DNA of 64,000 bases from Sulfurovum sp. (GCF_015493435.1 NZ_WGDD01000029.1:160661-224660); one strand, 5' to 3'; shown: positions 44,989 to 54,602, counted from the first letter of the stretch. Numbers and translations: made by a program. Notes: generated by a model not told the origin, from the sequence alone.

Positions 44989-45726
44989 ATGAAAATACTA
45001 CTGGCACCCAGCGAAACAAAAAGATGCGGAGGGGAAGCAGCTTTTCGGCTTGACAACCTGCTTTTTCCTGAACTTCTGCCTTATCGGACCAAACTGCTGC
45101 ATAGCTATATGAATATTCTTCAAAAAGGAGATATTCAGGTACTTTCCAACATGTTCGGTCTGAAAAAAGAGACAGATATCCGTTCCCATATTAGAGACAT
45201 CATCCATGAACCTGCCATGAAGGCCGTGGAGCGCTATACCGGTGTTGCCTTTGACCATCTGGACTACAATACCCTCGATATAAAAGCACAGACCTATATT
45301 GACAGCCATGTGATCCTTAATTCCAATCTCTTCGGCTTTCTCAGAGCCGATGACCTCATCCCCGAGTACCGCCTCAAACAGGGAGCACCTGTCGGAGAGA
45401 TAAAAGTAGAAAAATTCTATCATGAACATGGTGCCCCGCTGATGGAGGAATATCTGAAATCAGAAGAGATCCTCGACCTGCGTGCAGGCTTTTATGACAA
45501 ATTCTATAAACCTGCCAAACCCTATACTGCACTCAAATTCGTCAAAAACGGTAAAGTGGTCAGCCACTGGGCAAAAGCCTACCGGGGTATTGTTCTGCGT
45601 GAAATCGCCAAGGCAGGCATTGAAAGTCTCGATGGCTTTATGAAGCTTCCCATAGACGGTCTCTCTGTGCAAGAAATACAGACAAAGAAAAACAAAACTG
45701 AAATTATTTACGCTATAGAGTATTGA
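44989..45726 (+). CDS. yaaA: YaaA/UPF0246 peroxide-stress family protein
   Basis: 245 aa. KILLAPSETKRCGGEAAFRL at the start, AVERYTGVAFDHLDYNTLDI, NSNLFGFLRADDLIPEYRLK and ALKFVKNGKVVSHWAKAYRG. E. coli YaaA lowers free iron during peroxide stress and binds DNA. A -10-like TAGAAT lies at 44947-44952. First gene of a string running to nhaA. Confidence 0.92.
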   Translation: MKILLAPSETKRCGGEAAFRLDNLLFPELLPYRTKLLHSYMNILQKGDIQVLSNMFGLKKETDIRSHIRDIIHEPAMKAVERYTGVAFDHLDYNTLDIKAQTYIDSHVILNSNLFGFLRADDLIPEYRLKQGAPVGEIKVEKFYHEHGAPLMEEYLKSEEILDLRAGFYDKFYKPAKPYTALKFVKNGKVVSHWAKAYRGIVLREIAKAGIESLDGFMKLPIDGLSVQEIQTKKNKTEIIYAIEY

Positions 45727-45728
45727 AA

Positions 45729-45827
45729 ATGAAACTCCCAAGCGAAGAGATACTCTACAGAATAATGGTTGCTCTGCTTTTTCTCGGTGTCATACTCGGT
45801 ATTCTTTTTGATACCAACTACGGCTAA
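45729..45827 (+). CDS. Small single-span membrane protein
   Basis: 32 aa, starting 2 nt after the yaaA stop. MKLPSEEILYRIMVALLFLG, then VILGILFDTNYG: a charged head, one hydrophobic span of about 17 residues and a short tail. Position and pattern support a real gene; no function is known. Confidence 0.5.
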   Translation: MKLPSEEILYRIMVALLFLGVILGILFDTNYG

Positions 45828-45884
45828 AAGAAACCCTAATCAAGATTTTGTTATGCTCTACTTTATTATAAAGAGGAGAAACCT

Positions 45885-46172
45885 ATGACTATTACCAAAC
45901 GCGTGACATTCATCGCCAAAGAGGGAAGCGAGGAGAAGATGAAAGAACTTCTTTCTGCCATGGTGGTACCCAGCAAAGCGGAGGAAGGATGCATTTTCTA
46001 CGAAATCTTCCAGTATGAGAACCATCCCCGCAAATTCATGGCGGTAGAAACCTGGAGGGATGAAGCGTCGCTCGACGGGCACAAAGCTTCTGCACACTAT
46101 GCGGTTTACAAATCAAGTTATGCGCCCTACTGTGCAGACAAATATACCGATGAGCTCATCGTTTTAGGATAA
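45885..46172 (+). CDS. Antibiotic-biosynthesis-monooxygenase (ABM) fold protein, LsrG-like
   Basis: 95 aa. ABM-domain pattern: TITKRVTFIAKEGSEEKMKE, SKAEEGCIFYEIFQYENHPR and FMAVETWRDEASLDGHKASA followed by HYAVY. In the Lsr system LsrG, of the same fold, isomerises phospho-AI-2 (P-HPD). Here the next-but-one gene codes for an LsrK-like kinase, so an LsrG-type role is attractive; family sequence alone would also allow a heme- or quinone-related monooxygenase. Preceded by AAGAGGAGAAA. Three nt before the aldolase gene. Confidence 0.78.
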   Translation: MTITKRVTFIAKEGSEEKMKELLSAMVVPSKAEEGCIFYEIFQYENHPRKFMAVETWRDEASLDGHKASAHYAVYKSSYAPYCADKYTDELIVLG

Positions 46173-46175
46173 CTT

Positions 46176-47351
46176 GTGAAAAATCTATGGGACGATACAC
46201 AAGCATCTGTCTGCAAAAATGACCTGGCCCTGAGGGTGTACACTTCCAACCTGCTGGGAGAAGATGATGCACTGGTACTGCATGGAGGAGGCAATACTTC
46301 TGTCAAGATCAGAGAGAACGGAGAAGATATTCTCTATGTCAAAGGAAGCGGATGGGATCTTGTCTCTATCAAAGAAGAAGGCTTTGCACCGGTCAGACTC
46401 TCTGCACTGCTGGAGATGGCAAAACTTGAATCGCTGAGCGATACCGACATGGTCTTGGGACAAAAAGCTGCCATGACCAACCCTGAAGCACCCAATCCTT
46501 CGGTCGAAGCAATACTGCATGCGCTGATCCCGTTCAAATTTGTGGACCATACCCATGCCGATGCCATTGTGACTCTCTCCAACTCCAAAGAAGGCGAAGC
46601 CCTCATAGCAGAGCTTTTCCCGGATTTTCTCATCATTCCCTATGTCATGCCCGGGTTCATCCTGGCACATACCATTCATAAAATGACGAAAGATTTCGAC
46701 TGGCAAAAATGCAGAGGGATCATTCTGCATCACCACGGTATCTTCACTTTCGATGATGATGCCCGGCGATCCTACGAAAAGATGATAGAGGCGGTCACTG
46801 CTGCCGAAACTTTTTTGGACAGCAGAACCACACTTTCTCTCAATATTTCTGAGCCGAAAGCACATCTTGACACCGACACGCTCAAAGCGCTGATAGAAAA
46901 AGCCAAAGGACAGAAAGTAGTCATGGCAATAGACCAGAGCCCTCTTGCCCTGAAGTACGCTTCTCAGACACACTTGAAAGCATTTGCAACCAGGGGTGTT
47001 TTGACACCGGAGCATATCATCCGGACCAAAAGAATACCGCTTGTCATCAAAGACCGGGATATGGCAGGGGCCATTACAGAGTATCTCGCTGCCTACATGG
47101 CCTACTTCAATCATTATGCCGAAAACGAGACCATGCTGAACCCTGCACCCAACTATGCTGTCGTTAAAGAATACGGTGTGGTACTGTTCGGGAAGAATGA
47201 GAAAGAGACACATATTCTCAGAGATATCGTTACACACACTATGCAAGCCGTACTCAGGGCAGACCAGCTCGGAGGCTACCGAAGCATCAGCGAAAAGGAC
47301 AGTTTCGAAATGGAATACTGGGAACTGGAGCAGGCAAAGATCAAAGCATAG
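46176..47351 (+). CDS. Class II aldolase/adducin family protein
   Basis: 391 aa with a GTG start 3 nt after the ABM gene. Zinc-aldolase fold: ALVLHGGGNTSVKIRENGED, LYVKGSGWDLVSIKEEGFAP, FVDHTHADAIVTLSNSKEGE (metal His pair) and CRGIILHHHGIFTFDDDARR (third metal His). It resembles the aldolase half of bifunctional RhaD-type rhamnulose-phosphate aldolase/dehydrogenase, without the dehydrogenase half. With an LsrK-like kinase downstream it probably cleaves a phosphorylated ketose or dione. The true substrate is not known. Confidence 0.88.
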   Translation: MKNLWDDTQASVCKNDLALRVYTSNLLGEDDALVLHGGGNTSVKIRENGEDILYVKGSGWDLVSIKEEGFAPVRLSALLEMAKLESLSDTDMVLGQKAAMTNPEAPNPSVEAILHALIPFKFVDHTHADAIVTLSNSKEGEALIAELFPDFLIIPYVMPGFILAHTIHKMTKDFDWQKCRGIILHHHGIFTFDDDARRSYEKMIEAVTAAETFLDSRTTLSLNISEPKAHLDTDTLKALIEKAKGQKVVMAIDQSPLALKYASQTHLKAFATRGVLTPEHIIRTKRIPLVIKDRDMAGAITEYLAAYMAYFNHYAENETMLNPAPNYAVVKEYGVVLFGKNEKETHILRDIVTHTMQAVLRADQLGGYRSISEKDSFEMEYWELEQAKIKA

Positions 47352-47436
47352 GATGCGTCATAGCCACGCCCCGGTTTTGGCATAGGCCTACTATAAAAAA
47401 ATGCCCCAAGGCATAAACAGCAAAGGAAGCAGACAG

Positions 47437-48999
47437 ATGCAGTATCTCATGGCGATCGATGCGGGAACGGGAAGTATCAGAGCCGTTATCTTTGACAGCA
47501 ACGGCAGGCAAATCTCCGCTTCGCAGCAGGAGTGGACCCACATAGAAGAGGAAGGCATCCCCCACAGCATGACTTTCGATACGAAACATAACTGGACACT
47601 GGCCGCTGTCTGCATAAAAGATGCGCTTTGTCAGGCACAGCTTCAGGGCAGTGACATCGCTGCGGTGAGTGCCACCAGTATGCGGGAAGGAATCATTCTC
47701 TATGATGAAACAGGAGAAGCCATCTGGGGTGTGGCCAATGTCGATGCCCGGGCTGCCGAAGAAGTACACTATCTCAAAGAACAGTTTCCTGACATCGAAG
47801 AGACATTCTATGCCCAGTCCGGACAAACCTTTGCACTGGGGGCACTGCCCAGGATACTGTGGCTGAAGAACCACCGTCCCGACCTTTATGAAAAAACCGC
47901 TTCCGTATCGATGATAGGAGACTGGATACTGTCAAAACTTTCCGGCCTTATAGCCACAGACCCAAGTAACGGGGGGACCACCGGTATCTTTTCTCTCAAA
48001 AAGAGAACGTGGGTACCGCAAATGGCCCAAAAGACCGGGCTGAAAGACACTATCTTCCCGCCGGTACTCGAACCCGGTACGGTCATAGGTACGGTTACGG
48101 AAGATGCCGCAAGAGAAACCGGACTTTCTGCCGATACAAAAGTAGTGATGGGCGGAGGGGATGTGCAGCTGGGTTCAGCCGGGCTGGGTGTGGTCAGAGA
48201 GGGACAGGTCGCCATCCTCGGCGGTTCCTTCTGGCAGCAGGTCGTAAATATCAAAAGCGATACCTGTCCCCCCGAAGAGAGGGATATCCGCGTCAACCCC
48301 CACGTTGTTCCGGGCCTATCGCAGGCGGAGGGGATCACTTTTTTCAGCGGACTGATCATGCGCTGGTTCAGGGATGCATTTTGTGAGCTGGAAAAACAGG
48401 AAGCCAAGAAAAGCGGCAGGGATACCTATGGGATTCTTGAAGAAAAAGCTAAAGCTGTACCGGTCGGTTCATACGGTATCATGCCGATCTTCTCGGACAG
48501 CATGAAGTACGGCAAATGGTATCATGCGGCACCTTCTTTCATTAATCTCTCCATCGACCCCCGCATTTGCAACAAAGCTTCCATGTTCAGAAGCCTCGAA
48601 GAGAATGCCTGCATTGTCTCTGCGCTTAACCTGGAGAAAATCAAAGCCTTTACAGGATTGGATTTTGACGAAATCGTTTTTGCCGGCGGGGCAAGCAAAG
48701 GAGAACTCTGGTGCCAGATACTTGCGGATGTTACCGGATGCCGTATCAGAATACCCCGGGTAACCGAAGCAAGCGCACTGGGTGCGGCTATGGCCGCAGG
48801 GGTAGGCATAGGACTTTATGAAAGTATTCCCCGGGCGGCAGAGCATCTGGTCAAATGGGATCGCAGCTATACCCCTGACAGGAACGCACACAGACGCTAC
48901 AGAGAGATCGCCCACACATGGGAGGCGGTCTATGCTGCCCAGCTTGAACTGGTCGACAGAGGCTTGACGCATTCCATGTGGAAAGCACCGGGAATTTAA
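47437..48999 (+). CDS. lsrK: FGGY-family kinase, close to autoinducer-2 kinase LsrK
   Basis: 520 aa from the ATG at 47437, chosen for AGGAAG 9 nt before it; an ATG at 47401 gives a 12-residue extension like that of E. coli LsrK but has no Shine-Dalgarno. Conserved with LsrK along the whole length as I remember it: YLMAIDAGTGSIRAVIFDS, AAVSATSMREGIILYDETG, MGGGDVQLGSAGLGVV, ILGGSFWQQVVNI, RVNPHVVPGLSQAE, GLIMRWFRDAFC, MPIFSDSMKYGKWYHAAPSF and LVDRGLTHSMWKAPGI at the end. LsrK phosphorylates DPD (AI-2). No LsrABCD transporter or LsrR is in the window. Confidence 0.82.
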   Translation: MQYLMAIDAGTGSIRAVIFDSNGRQISASQQEWTHIEEEGIPHSMTFDTKHNWTLAAVCIKDALCQAQLQGSDIAAVSATSMREGIILYDETGEAIWGVANVDARAAEEVHYLKEQFPDIEETFYAQSGQTFALGALPRILWLKNHRPDLYEKTASVSMIGDWILSKLSGLIATDPSNGGTTGIFSLKKRTWVPQMAQKTGLKDTIFPPVLEPGTVIGTVTEDAARETGLSADTKVVMGGGDVQLGSAGLGVVREGQVAILGGSFWQQVVNIKSDTCPPEERDIRVNPHVVPGLSQAEGITFFSGLIMRWFRDAFCELEKQEAKKSGRDTYGILEEKAKAVPVGSYGIMPIFSDSMKYGKWYHAAPSFINLSIDPRICNKASMFRSLEENACIVSALNLEKIKAFTGLDFDEIVFAGGASKGELWCQILADVTGCRIRIPRVTEASALGAAMAAGVGIGLYESIPRAAEHLVKWDRSYTPDRNAHRRYREIAHTWEAVYAAQLELVDRGLTHSMWKAPGI

Positions 49000-49000
49000 C

Positions 49001-49339
49001 ATGGCAAAAGAGAAAAAGAATCTTTTTGAAATCAATACGGATTTTGATGAGGGCTGGCAGGCGGATAATAAAAAGAAAAAAGAGGCAGAAGAGCCCTCCG
49101 AAATCAAAATACCCGAAAAACACCGACTCTGCTTTGCCAAGGAGAAACGCAGGGGAAAAACCGTAACGATCGTCAAACCCTTTTACCTGGAAACAGGCGC
49201 CATAAAACAGTTGCTGAAACAACTCAAGTCAAAGCTGGGAACAGGAGGAACAGTCAAAGACAACAGCCTTGAATTCCAGGGGGAGCTTCAGGAAAAACTG
49301 CGCAGTGTACTGAAACAGCTGGGCTATGGCCTGCGATAA
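49001..49339 (+). CDS. yciH: SUI1/YciH family translation factor
   Basis: 112 aa, starting 1 nt after the kinase stop. The SUI1 fold is in the second half: KRRGKTVTIVKPFYLETGAI, KQLLKQLKSKLGTGGTVKDN and SLEFQGELQEKLRSVLKQLG. Homologue of eIF1; in bacteria it affects start-site selection in vitro. The first 40 residues are charged and probably unfolded. Confidence 0.92.
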   Translation: MAKEKKNLFEINTDFDEGWQADNKKKKEAEEPSEIKIPEKHRLCFAKEKRRGKTVTIVKPFYLETGAIKQLLKQLKSKLGTGGTVKDNSLEFQGELQEKLRSVLKQLGYGLR

Positions 49340-49400
49340 CCGTTTCTTAGCCTATTCATGGTAGTATCTGAATCATCTTCTCAGAAAAGGGGTACAGCAA

Positions 49401-50567
49401 ATGAATGCCATACAGAAATTTATGAAGCAGGAATCCTCTGCCGGGATACTTCTTATAGCAGTCACCGTTTTGGCACTCTTTCTGCAGAACAGTTTTCTCA
49501 GCGGATTCTATACCAGTTTTCTGCATACACCGGTCGAAATACGTTTTGGTGACCTGCATATAGCAAAACCGCTTCTTTTGTGGGTCAATGACGGACTGAT
49601 GGCTGTTTTTTTCTTTCTCATAGGACTGGAGGTCAAAAGTGAAGTCATGGAAGGCCATCTCTCTTCTGTACAGCAAATCACGCTTCCCGGTATTGCTGCG
49701 GTGGGAGGAATGGCCGTCCCGGCACTCATCTTCATTCTTTTCAATAGAGGCGAATCCTTTGCCATGAACGGATGGGCTATCCCCACTGCGACAGATATTG
49801 CCTTTGCACTGGGTATTTTATCTCTCCTTGGAAACCGGGTCCCGGTTTCACTGAAAATCTTTTTAATGGCTTTGGCCATTATTGACGATCTTGGCGCCAT
49901 TGTCATTATAGCCCTCTTCTACACTTCGGAACTTTCTTTACTTTCCATCAGTATTGCTGCCCTCTCGCTTGCGGTACTTTTTGTCATGAACCGTTTGAAT
50001 GTGGCTATCAAATCAGCTTATATTATTGTAGGTATCATTTTATGGGTATCTGTACTGAAATCAGGGGTTCATGCTACACTCGCAGGGGTTGCGCTTGCCT
50101 TTATGATCCCCCTTTCCTCTACCGATATTCGGGGAAAACATTTTTCCATGGCAAAAGAGATGGAACATGACCTGCATAACTGGGTTGCCTTTATGATCCT
50201 GCCGCTTTTCGCCTTTGTCAATGCCGGGGTCGATCTTCAAGGTATTTCTCTGGCCGATATGGCCGAGCCTGTACCTCTTGGAATCATGCTCGGGCTTTTT
50301 ATCGGGAAACAGGCCGGGGTTTTTCTCTTCTCCTGGGCAGCCATAAAAGCAGGGATCGCCTCTCTTCCTAAAGAGAGCAGTTGGGCCATGCTCTATGGGG
50401 TCAGCGTATTGACAGGTATCGGTTTTACCATGAGCCTTTTTATTGATTCGCTTGCCTATGATGATACACAGATTTATCATTATGCCGACAAACTCGCCAT
50501 CCTGCTGGGATCTTTTTTCTCTGCTGCCGCGGGGTATCTGATATTGCGTCTATACAGCAGAAAATAA
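49401..50567 (+). CDS. nhaA: Na+/H+ antiporter NhaA
   Basis: 388 aa, 12 membrane segments. Electrogenic exchange of 2 H+ in for 1 Na+ out. The ion-binding Asp pair is in FLMALAIIDDLGAIVIIALF (equivalent to D163/D164), with PTATDIAFALGILSLLGNRV before it, FALMIPLSST-like loops and FTMSLFIDSLAYDD near the end. Follows yciH by 61 nt. Confidence 0.97.
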   Translation: MNAIQKFMKQESSAGILLIAVTVLALFLQNSFLSGFYTSFLHTPVEIRFGDLHIAKPLLLWVNDGLMAVFFFLIGLEVKSEVMEGHLSSVQQITLPGIAAVGGMAVPALIFILFNRGESFAMNGWAIPTATDIAFALGILSLLGNRVPVSLKIFLMALAIIDDLGAIVIIALFYTSELSLLSISIAALSLAVLFVMNRLNVAIKSAYIIVGIILWVSVLKSGVHATLAGVALAFMIPLSSTDIRGKHFSMAKEMEHDLHNWVAFMILPLFAFVNAGVDLQGISLADMAEPVPLGIMLGLFIGKQAGVFLFSWAAIKAGIASLPKESSWAMLYGVSVLTGIGFTMSLFIDSLAYDDTQIYHYADKLAILLGSFFSAAAGYLILRLYSRK

Positions 50568-50586
50568 TCCTGTATGCACAGCATTG

Positions 50587-51861
50587 CTACCTTCCTACGG
50601 CAAGCGCATATAGCACCATTTCGTCATTTTCAAGAAACGTATTGACCTCGTCATCATAATAGGCACCGATACCGCTGCATCCCAGTCCCAGATAAAGCGC
50701 AGCAATATAGAGCCTGTGCCCGATCAGGCCCGCTTTTTGGTACAGCGCCTGATAATTCTTTCCGTTTGAAGTCAAAAAGAAGGTCAATGCTCCCTGGGCA
50801 GCCAGTCCATACTGCTCGAGACACAGGTAGCCTGCCTTCTGTGAAAAATCACCATACTTCAGATAGCTGCCGTCCCGGTAGAGGCCCAAAGGCATATCAA
50901 GTACCCGATTGATCACCACATAGACAGAAATATCTTCGTCGCAGTCACTTAATATCGGCTGGGAGAGCATTTCCATAATATAACCGAACTGTCCTTTTGT
51001 CATCGCTTCTGCATCAAAATCTCTTTGTGACCTGCGATGGAAGATCGTTTCGCGCAACTTGTCAGTACGGTAAGCAAACCTGGGTGCCCGGACCATCCGA
51101 CGGCAGCCCTGCAGTAAATGGGTCTCTTCATACGCCTCTTCGATCACACTGCTCTGTTCAAAACTGCCGCTTCCCTCTGCATAAGGCAGAGAAAAAGAGA
51201 CTGCCTGCACACTTTGTTCCTTCATCGGGACGGCAACAGCGGCACCTGAAAGAAACCATTCTCTGTTCCCGAAACCGAACATCCGGTTCAGTGTTTCCCG
51301 CTCAAGCACATAGTACATCTGTGTCGCATGCGGTTTGAGGAGGGCACTGGCTTCAATGCACCCCAACACATGCCCGGCATCCAGCAGGCAGTAGCGGAAG
51401 GCCCGCTGTTTGTATTTCCAGCTCGAACGCCAGTAAATGGCTGAAACCAAAAAAAGGTACCCCTTCATCGCCCGGGTATATCCCAGGTAGGGTTCTATGC
51501 CTTCTTCTTTACTGATCGGATACAGAAGTACCAATGCACTCTCCGCAACACTGAAATGATATATACCGTCTTTTTTACCCTTCACTCCCCGTATCTGCAT
51601 ATAGAGTTCGTTGGGGTAAAGTGCTCCTGCACTGGGGTTGATACGCAAATAGTATTCACCTCCGGCATAGCTCTTTTTTGCCGTAAGTCCTGCAATATGA
51701 AAAAGAAACCGATCTTCCTCTTCCTGCATATCAAGAGGAAACCGCTCAAAAGAACGGTCATACTGTTTATAGACCCCAGGCTGATCCTCCCAGGAGAGGA
51801 GGTTTGGGTTTTGCCGTATCGAGAGGTAGGAATGTTTGGTCAGTTCATGGTACCAGAACAT
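50587..51861 (-). CDS. SagB/ThcOx-type flavin oxidoreductase (nitroreductase fold)
   Basis: 424 aa from the ATG at 51861. It has two nitroreductase-like halves: residues about 50-215 with SAGALYPNELYMQIRGVKGK and IYHFSVAESALVLL, and about 255-424 with HRRSQRDFDAEAMTKGQFGY and the end GLIGHRLYIAALYLGLGCSG followed by IGAYYDDEV. SagB enzymes oxidise azolines to azoles in peptide natural products, but many stand-alone members have unknown roles. No precursor peptide or YcaO partner gene lies in the window. Its start overlaps the DUF309 gene by 17 bp. Confidence 0.85.
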   Translation of the reverse strand: MFWYHELTKHSYLSIRQNPNLLSWEDQPGVYKQYDRSFERFPLDMQEEEDRFLFHIAGLTAKKSYAGGEYYLRINPSAGALYPNELYMQIRGVKGKKDGIYHFSVAESALVLLYPISKEEGIEPYLGYTRAMKGYLFLVSAIYWRSSWKYKQRAFRYCLLDAGHVLGCIEASALLKPHATQMYYVLERETLNRMFGFGNREWFLSGAAVAVPMKEQSVQAVSFSLPYAEGSGSFEQSSVIEEAYEETHLLQGCRRMVRAPRFAYRTDKLRETIFHRRSQRDFDAEAMTKGQFGYIMEMLSQPILSDCDEDISVYVVINRVLDMPLGLYRDGSYLKYGDFSQKAGYLCLEQYGLAAQGALTFFLTSNGKNYQALYQKAGLIGHRLYIAALYLGLGCSGIGAYYDDEVNTFLENDEMVLYALAVGR

Positions 51862-52207
51862 CAAAGACCCCTGCATGTTTTTGTTTCAGTGTTTCAGCTT
51901 TTTGACACGCCGCGGCAAAAAGGATATAGTGTTCGATCCCCTCTTTGCAAAGCAGATGATGCCGGTCAAAGGAAGCCATTACCTTTCTGGCCTTCTGTGC
52001 ATAGTCATTCCTCTGTCGCCGGATATGCTCAAAACCGACAGCCGCATTGATCAGCCCTTTGACAAGATTGGCCAGCGGATCTTTTTTCAGGCGCAGAGGG
52101 TGCCAGGCTTCTTCAAGCACCTCATGCGCCTCAAAATATGCCGCCTCATCCATCAACACCAGATATCTCTGCAGTGCCCCTTTTAAATCATCGTTCATCG
52201 TCAGCAT
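51845..52207 (-). CDS. DUF309 domain protein
   Basis: 120 aa, all alpha. The DUF309 motif is AAYFEAHEVLEEAWHPLRLK, then DPLANLVKGLINAAVGFEHI. The function of the family is unknown. The start at 52207 (or 52198) touches the end of the thioredoxin-like gene, and its end overlaps the SagB-type gene, so the three are co-transcribed. Confidence 0.85.
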   Translation of the reverse strand: MLTMNDDLKGALQRYLVLMDEAAYFEAHEVLEEAWHPLRLKKDPLANLVKGLINAAVGFEHIRRQRNDYAQKARKVMASFDRHHLLCKEGIEHYILFAAACQKAETLKQKHAGVFDVLVP

Positions 52208-52208
52208 G

Positions 52209-54203
52209 CTATCGTACCGCCTTTTCTATCTTTTTTATGAGCCGGGTAATGTTTTTATCATGGGCAAAACAACTGTTGATCCTGCAGGCAAGATATACCT
52301 TGCTCTGTTCAGGTTTGCTTAAAACAAACGGATATTGCATACCATCGATCTGCTTCTGTACGTTGAGTAACAGCTTCTTGTCTGCATGGATAATGACATC
52401 TCCTTTTTGGAGACGCAGATAGAGCCTAGTCAGTTTAGGCGCTTTTGCAGGGTATTGCTGTAAAATACTGCCCTCTTCTCTGACTGTTTGGTTTACCACT
52501 TGGAGATAATGCATCTCTTCGCTTAAGGCAGCAAGCTTCAACAGACTTTCAAGCATCACACTCAGGGCAGACGTATAGTAACGGTCATCAAAATCCGCCA
52601 CTGTACCGATGGCATCATCGCTCATATACCAGATACCGTTTCTGTAAAATTTTCCCAAGGCTTCATTTGCTATCCCTTCAGCACGCTTCAGGTACTGCCC
52701 GTCATAGGTACGTTCATAGCCTTCCAGCAGCGCATCACATAAAAAAGCATAGTCTTCCAAAAGAGCTTTTTGCTCAGGTTTTCTGCCGTAGAGAACCTGG
52801 TGGTACAGCACGTTCTTCTTTCTCATCGTCTGCCATAGTACAGCCATGCTTCTTTGCGCATCTTTCAGGTAGGAAGGATCGATGCGTGATGCCGTAAAAA
52901 GTGCTTTGACCATCATGGCATTCCAGGCTGTGATAATCTTTGTATCGACAAACGGGAATGTGCGCATTTTGCGTAATTTTTTCAAATACTGCTTTACCTT
53001 GCCAAGCAGTTTGGGTACTTTCTCTCCGACAATATGCGGCTGAGAGAGTTCACCGTCTATGTTCCCGTCCTCTTCGATACCAAGGTAGCCAAGTGCCGCC
53101 TCAACCTTTTTGGCATCCATACCGGACTTCACAAGCATCTTTTTTACTTCGTCATGACCATAAATGAAGTAGCCGCCCTCTTCTGCATTGCTGTCCGCAT
53201 CACTCGCTGAAAAATAGAGCCTGTGCTGCATATAATGTGCGTTGAACTGTGCAATGGTTTCCGACACAATTCTCCTGTAAAGCAAATTCCCGGTCCGTTC
53301 ATACATTTCCACATACAAAGGAATAAGCTCTGCATTGGTATAGAGCATTTTTTCAAAATGCGGGCTTTGCCAGAGGGCATCGGTCGTATAGCGGAAAAAA
53401 CCTCCTCCTATCTGGTCATAAATACCACCGTTTGCCATTTTGTTCAAAGTAGTTTCTGCCATCCTGTATGCTTCCGGCTCTCCGCCAAGCCGCCAAAGCG
53501 TTAACAGAAGTTCAATTTTTGATGCTTCCGGAAATTTGGGGTGCAGCGCAAATCCGCCATTTTCTTTGTCAAATGACTCTTCAAGCTCGGAAAGCACTTT
53601 TTTCTGCAAGGTTTTGCCAATCTTCGCTGTCAGTTTTTTTCTGCCTTGTCTCTGCTTCAGTGCCTCGGCATAAAGTGCTGTCCACTTCCTTAACGCTTCC
53701 GGATGCTCTCTAAGTGCCGCAAAACGGGGAAGCATTTGCAGTAAACCTTTGGAACCGTACCCTTCCTCTTTCGGAATGTAGGTTCCCAGATAAAAAACCT
53801 TTCCCTGCGGTGTCATAAAGACACTCAGCGGCCAGCCTCCGCGCTTTTTGTAAAAGGCCAGATAAAGATACTGGTATTTTTTGTCGATCTGAGGATACTG
53901 CTCCCTGTCCACTTTAATGGAAACAAACGACGCATTCAGGAGTTTTGCTATCTTTTTATCGGTAAAACTTTCTTCTTCCATAACATGACACCAGTGACAG
54001 GTGCTGTAGCCAATGGAAAGAAAAATAAATTTATGCTCTTTTTTCGCTTTTTCAAACGCTTTTGGACCCCAGGGGTACCAGTTGACAGGATTGTGTGCAT
54101 GCTGCCGGAGATAGGGGGAAGATTCATGGACAAGTGCATTGGTATATGTCTGTTCTGCCAAAAGCCCGATCGTCACCATACACCACAGTAAAATATTTTT
54201 CAT
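52209..54203 (-). CDS. YyaL/Spata20-type exported thioredoxin-domain protein
   Basis: 664 aa. The N-terminus ([20 protein letters not shown]) looks like a signal peptide. Residues 25-165 form the DUF255 thioredoxin-like domain: [40 protein letters not shown] (CHWC active site) and [20 protein letters not shown]. The rest is an (alpha/alpha)6 barrel related to N-acylglucosamine 2-epimerases ([40 protein letters not shown]). The role is not established for bacteria. Heads the operon with DUF309 and SagB-type genes. Confidence 0.88.
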   Translation of the reverse strand: MKNILLWCMVTIGLLAEQTYTNALVHESSPYLRQHAHNPVNWYPWGPKAFEKAKKEHKFIFLSIGYSTCHWCHVMEEESFTDKKIAKLLNASFVSIKVDREQYPQIDKKYQYLYLAFYKKRGGWPLSVFMTPQGKVFYLGTYIPKEEGYGSKGLLQMLPRFAALREHPEALRKWTALYAEALKQRQGRKKLTAKIGKTLQKKVLSELEESFDKENGGFALHPKFPEASKIELLLTLWRLGGEPEAYRMAETTLNKMANGGIYDQIGGGFFRYTTDALWQSPHFEKMLYTNAELIPLYVEMYERTGNLLYRRIVSETIAQFNAHYMQHRLYFSASDADSNAEEGGYFIYGHDEVKKMLVKSGMDAKKVEAALGYLGIEEDGNIDGELSQPHIVGEKVPKLLGKVKQYLKKLRKMRTFPFVDTKIITAWNAMMVKALFTASRIDPSYLKDAQRSMAVLWQTMRKKNVLYHQVLYGRKPEQKALLEDYAFLCDALLEGYERTYDGQYLKRAEGIANEALGKFYRNGIWYMSDDAIGTVADFDDRYYTSALSVMLESLLKLAALSEEMHYLQVVNQTVREEGSILQQYPAKAPKLTRLYLRLQKGDVIIHADKKLLLNVQKQIDGMQYPFVLSKPEQSKVYLACRINSCFAHDKNITRLIKKIEKAVR

Positions 54204-54227
54204 TTCTACTCCATGCTACCTTTTTGC

Positions 54228-54233
54228 TATAAT
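54228..54233 (+). promoter_or_regulatory. -10 box before the DksA-like gene
   Basis: TATAAT in TTTTTGCTATAATCACAG, 31 bp before the start; divergent from the YyaL-type gene. Confidence 0.5.
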
Positions 54234-54263
54234 CACAGCCAACTATACCATAAAGAAACACAA

Positions 54264-54602
54264 ATGACACAAACAGAAAAAGAAACCCTGCGAAAAAAGA
54301 TAGAAGAAGATATCCTTACACTCAAAGAACAGATCAAAATACTCGAAGAGAAGGTCAAGCCCATCGCTCCAGACTGCTCACTGGGCAGGTTGACACGTCT
54401 TGAAGCGATGGGAGAACAGCACGTCAACCACAAAATACTCGATGAATCAAATGTCCGGCTTACCAGACTCAAAAATGCCCTCCTGCGCATAGACAAACCG
54501 ATGTTCGGTATTTGCATAGAATGCGAAGAAGAGATCGGTACAGGACGAATGTCTGTACGTCCCGAAAGCGTCAGGTGTGTAGCCTGCGCAAACAATGCAT
54601 AG
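54264..54602 (+). CDS. DksA/TraR-type zinc-finger protein
   Basis: 112 aa from the ATG at 54264 (MTQTEKETLRKKIEEDILTL); the longer frame overlaps the promoter. A coiled-coil N-terminal half is followed by KPMFGICIECEEEIGTGRMS and VRPESVRCVACANNA, with the zinc pairs CIEC and CVAC. Such proteins bind in the secondary channel of RNA polymerase, with or without ppGpp. Shorter than E. coli DksA (151 aa). The stop codon TAG is the first part of a REP pair. Confidence 0.88.
   Translation: MTQTEKETLRKKIEEDILTLKEQIKILEEKVKPIAPDCSLGRLTRLEAMGEQHVNHKILDESNVRLTRLKNALLRIDKPMFGICIECEEEIGTGRMSVRPESVRCVACANNA

Noticed and set aside
46185..47246. A 353-codon open frame on the minus strand
   Set aside because: Antisense shadow of the class II aldolase gene; no family resemblance.
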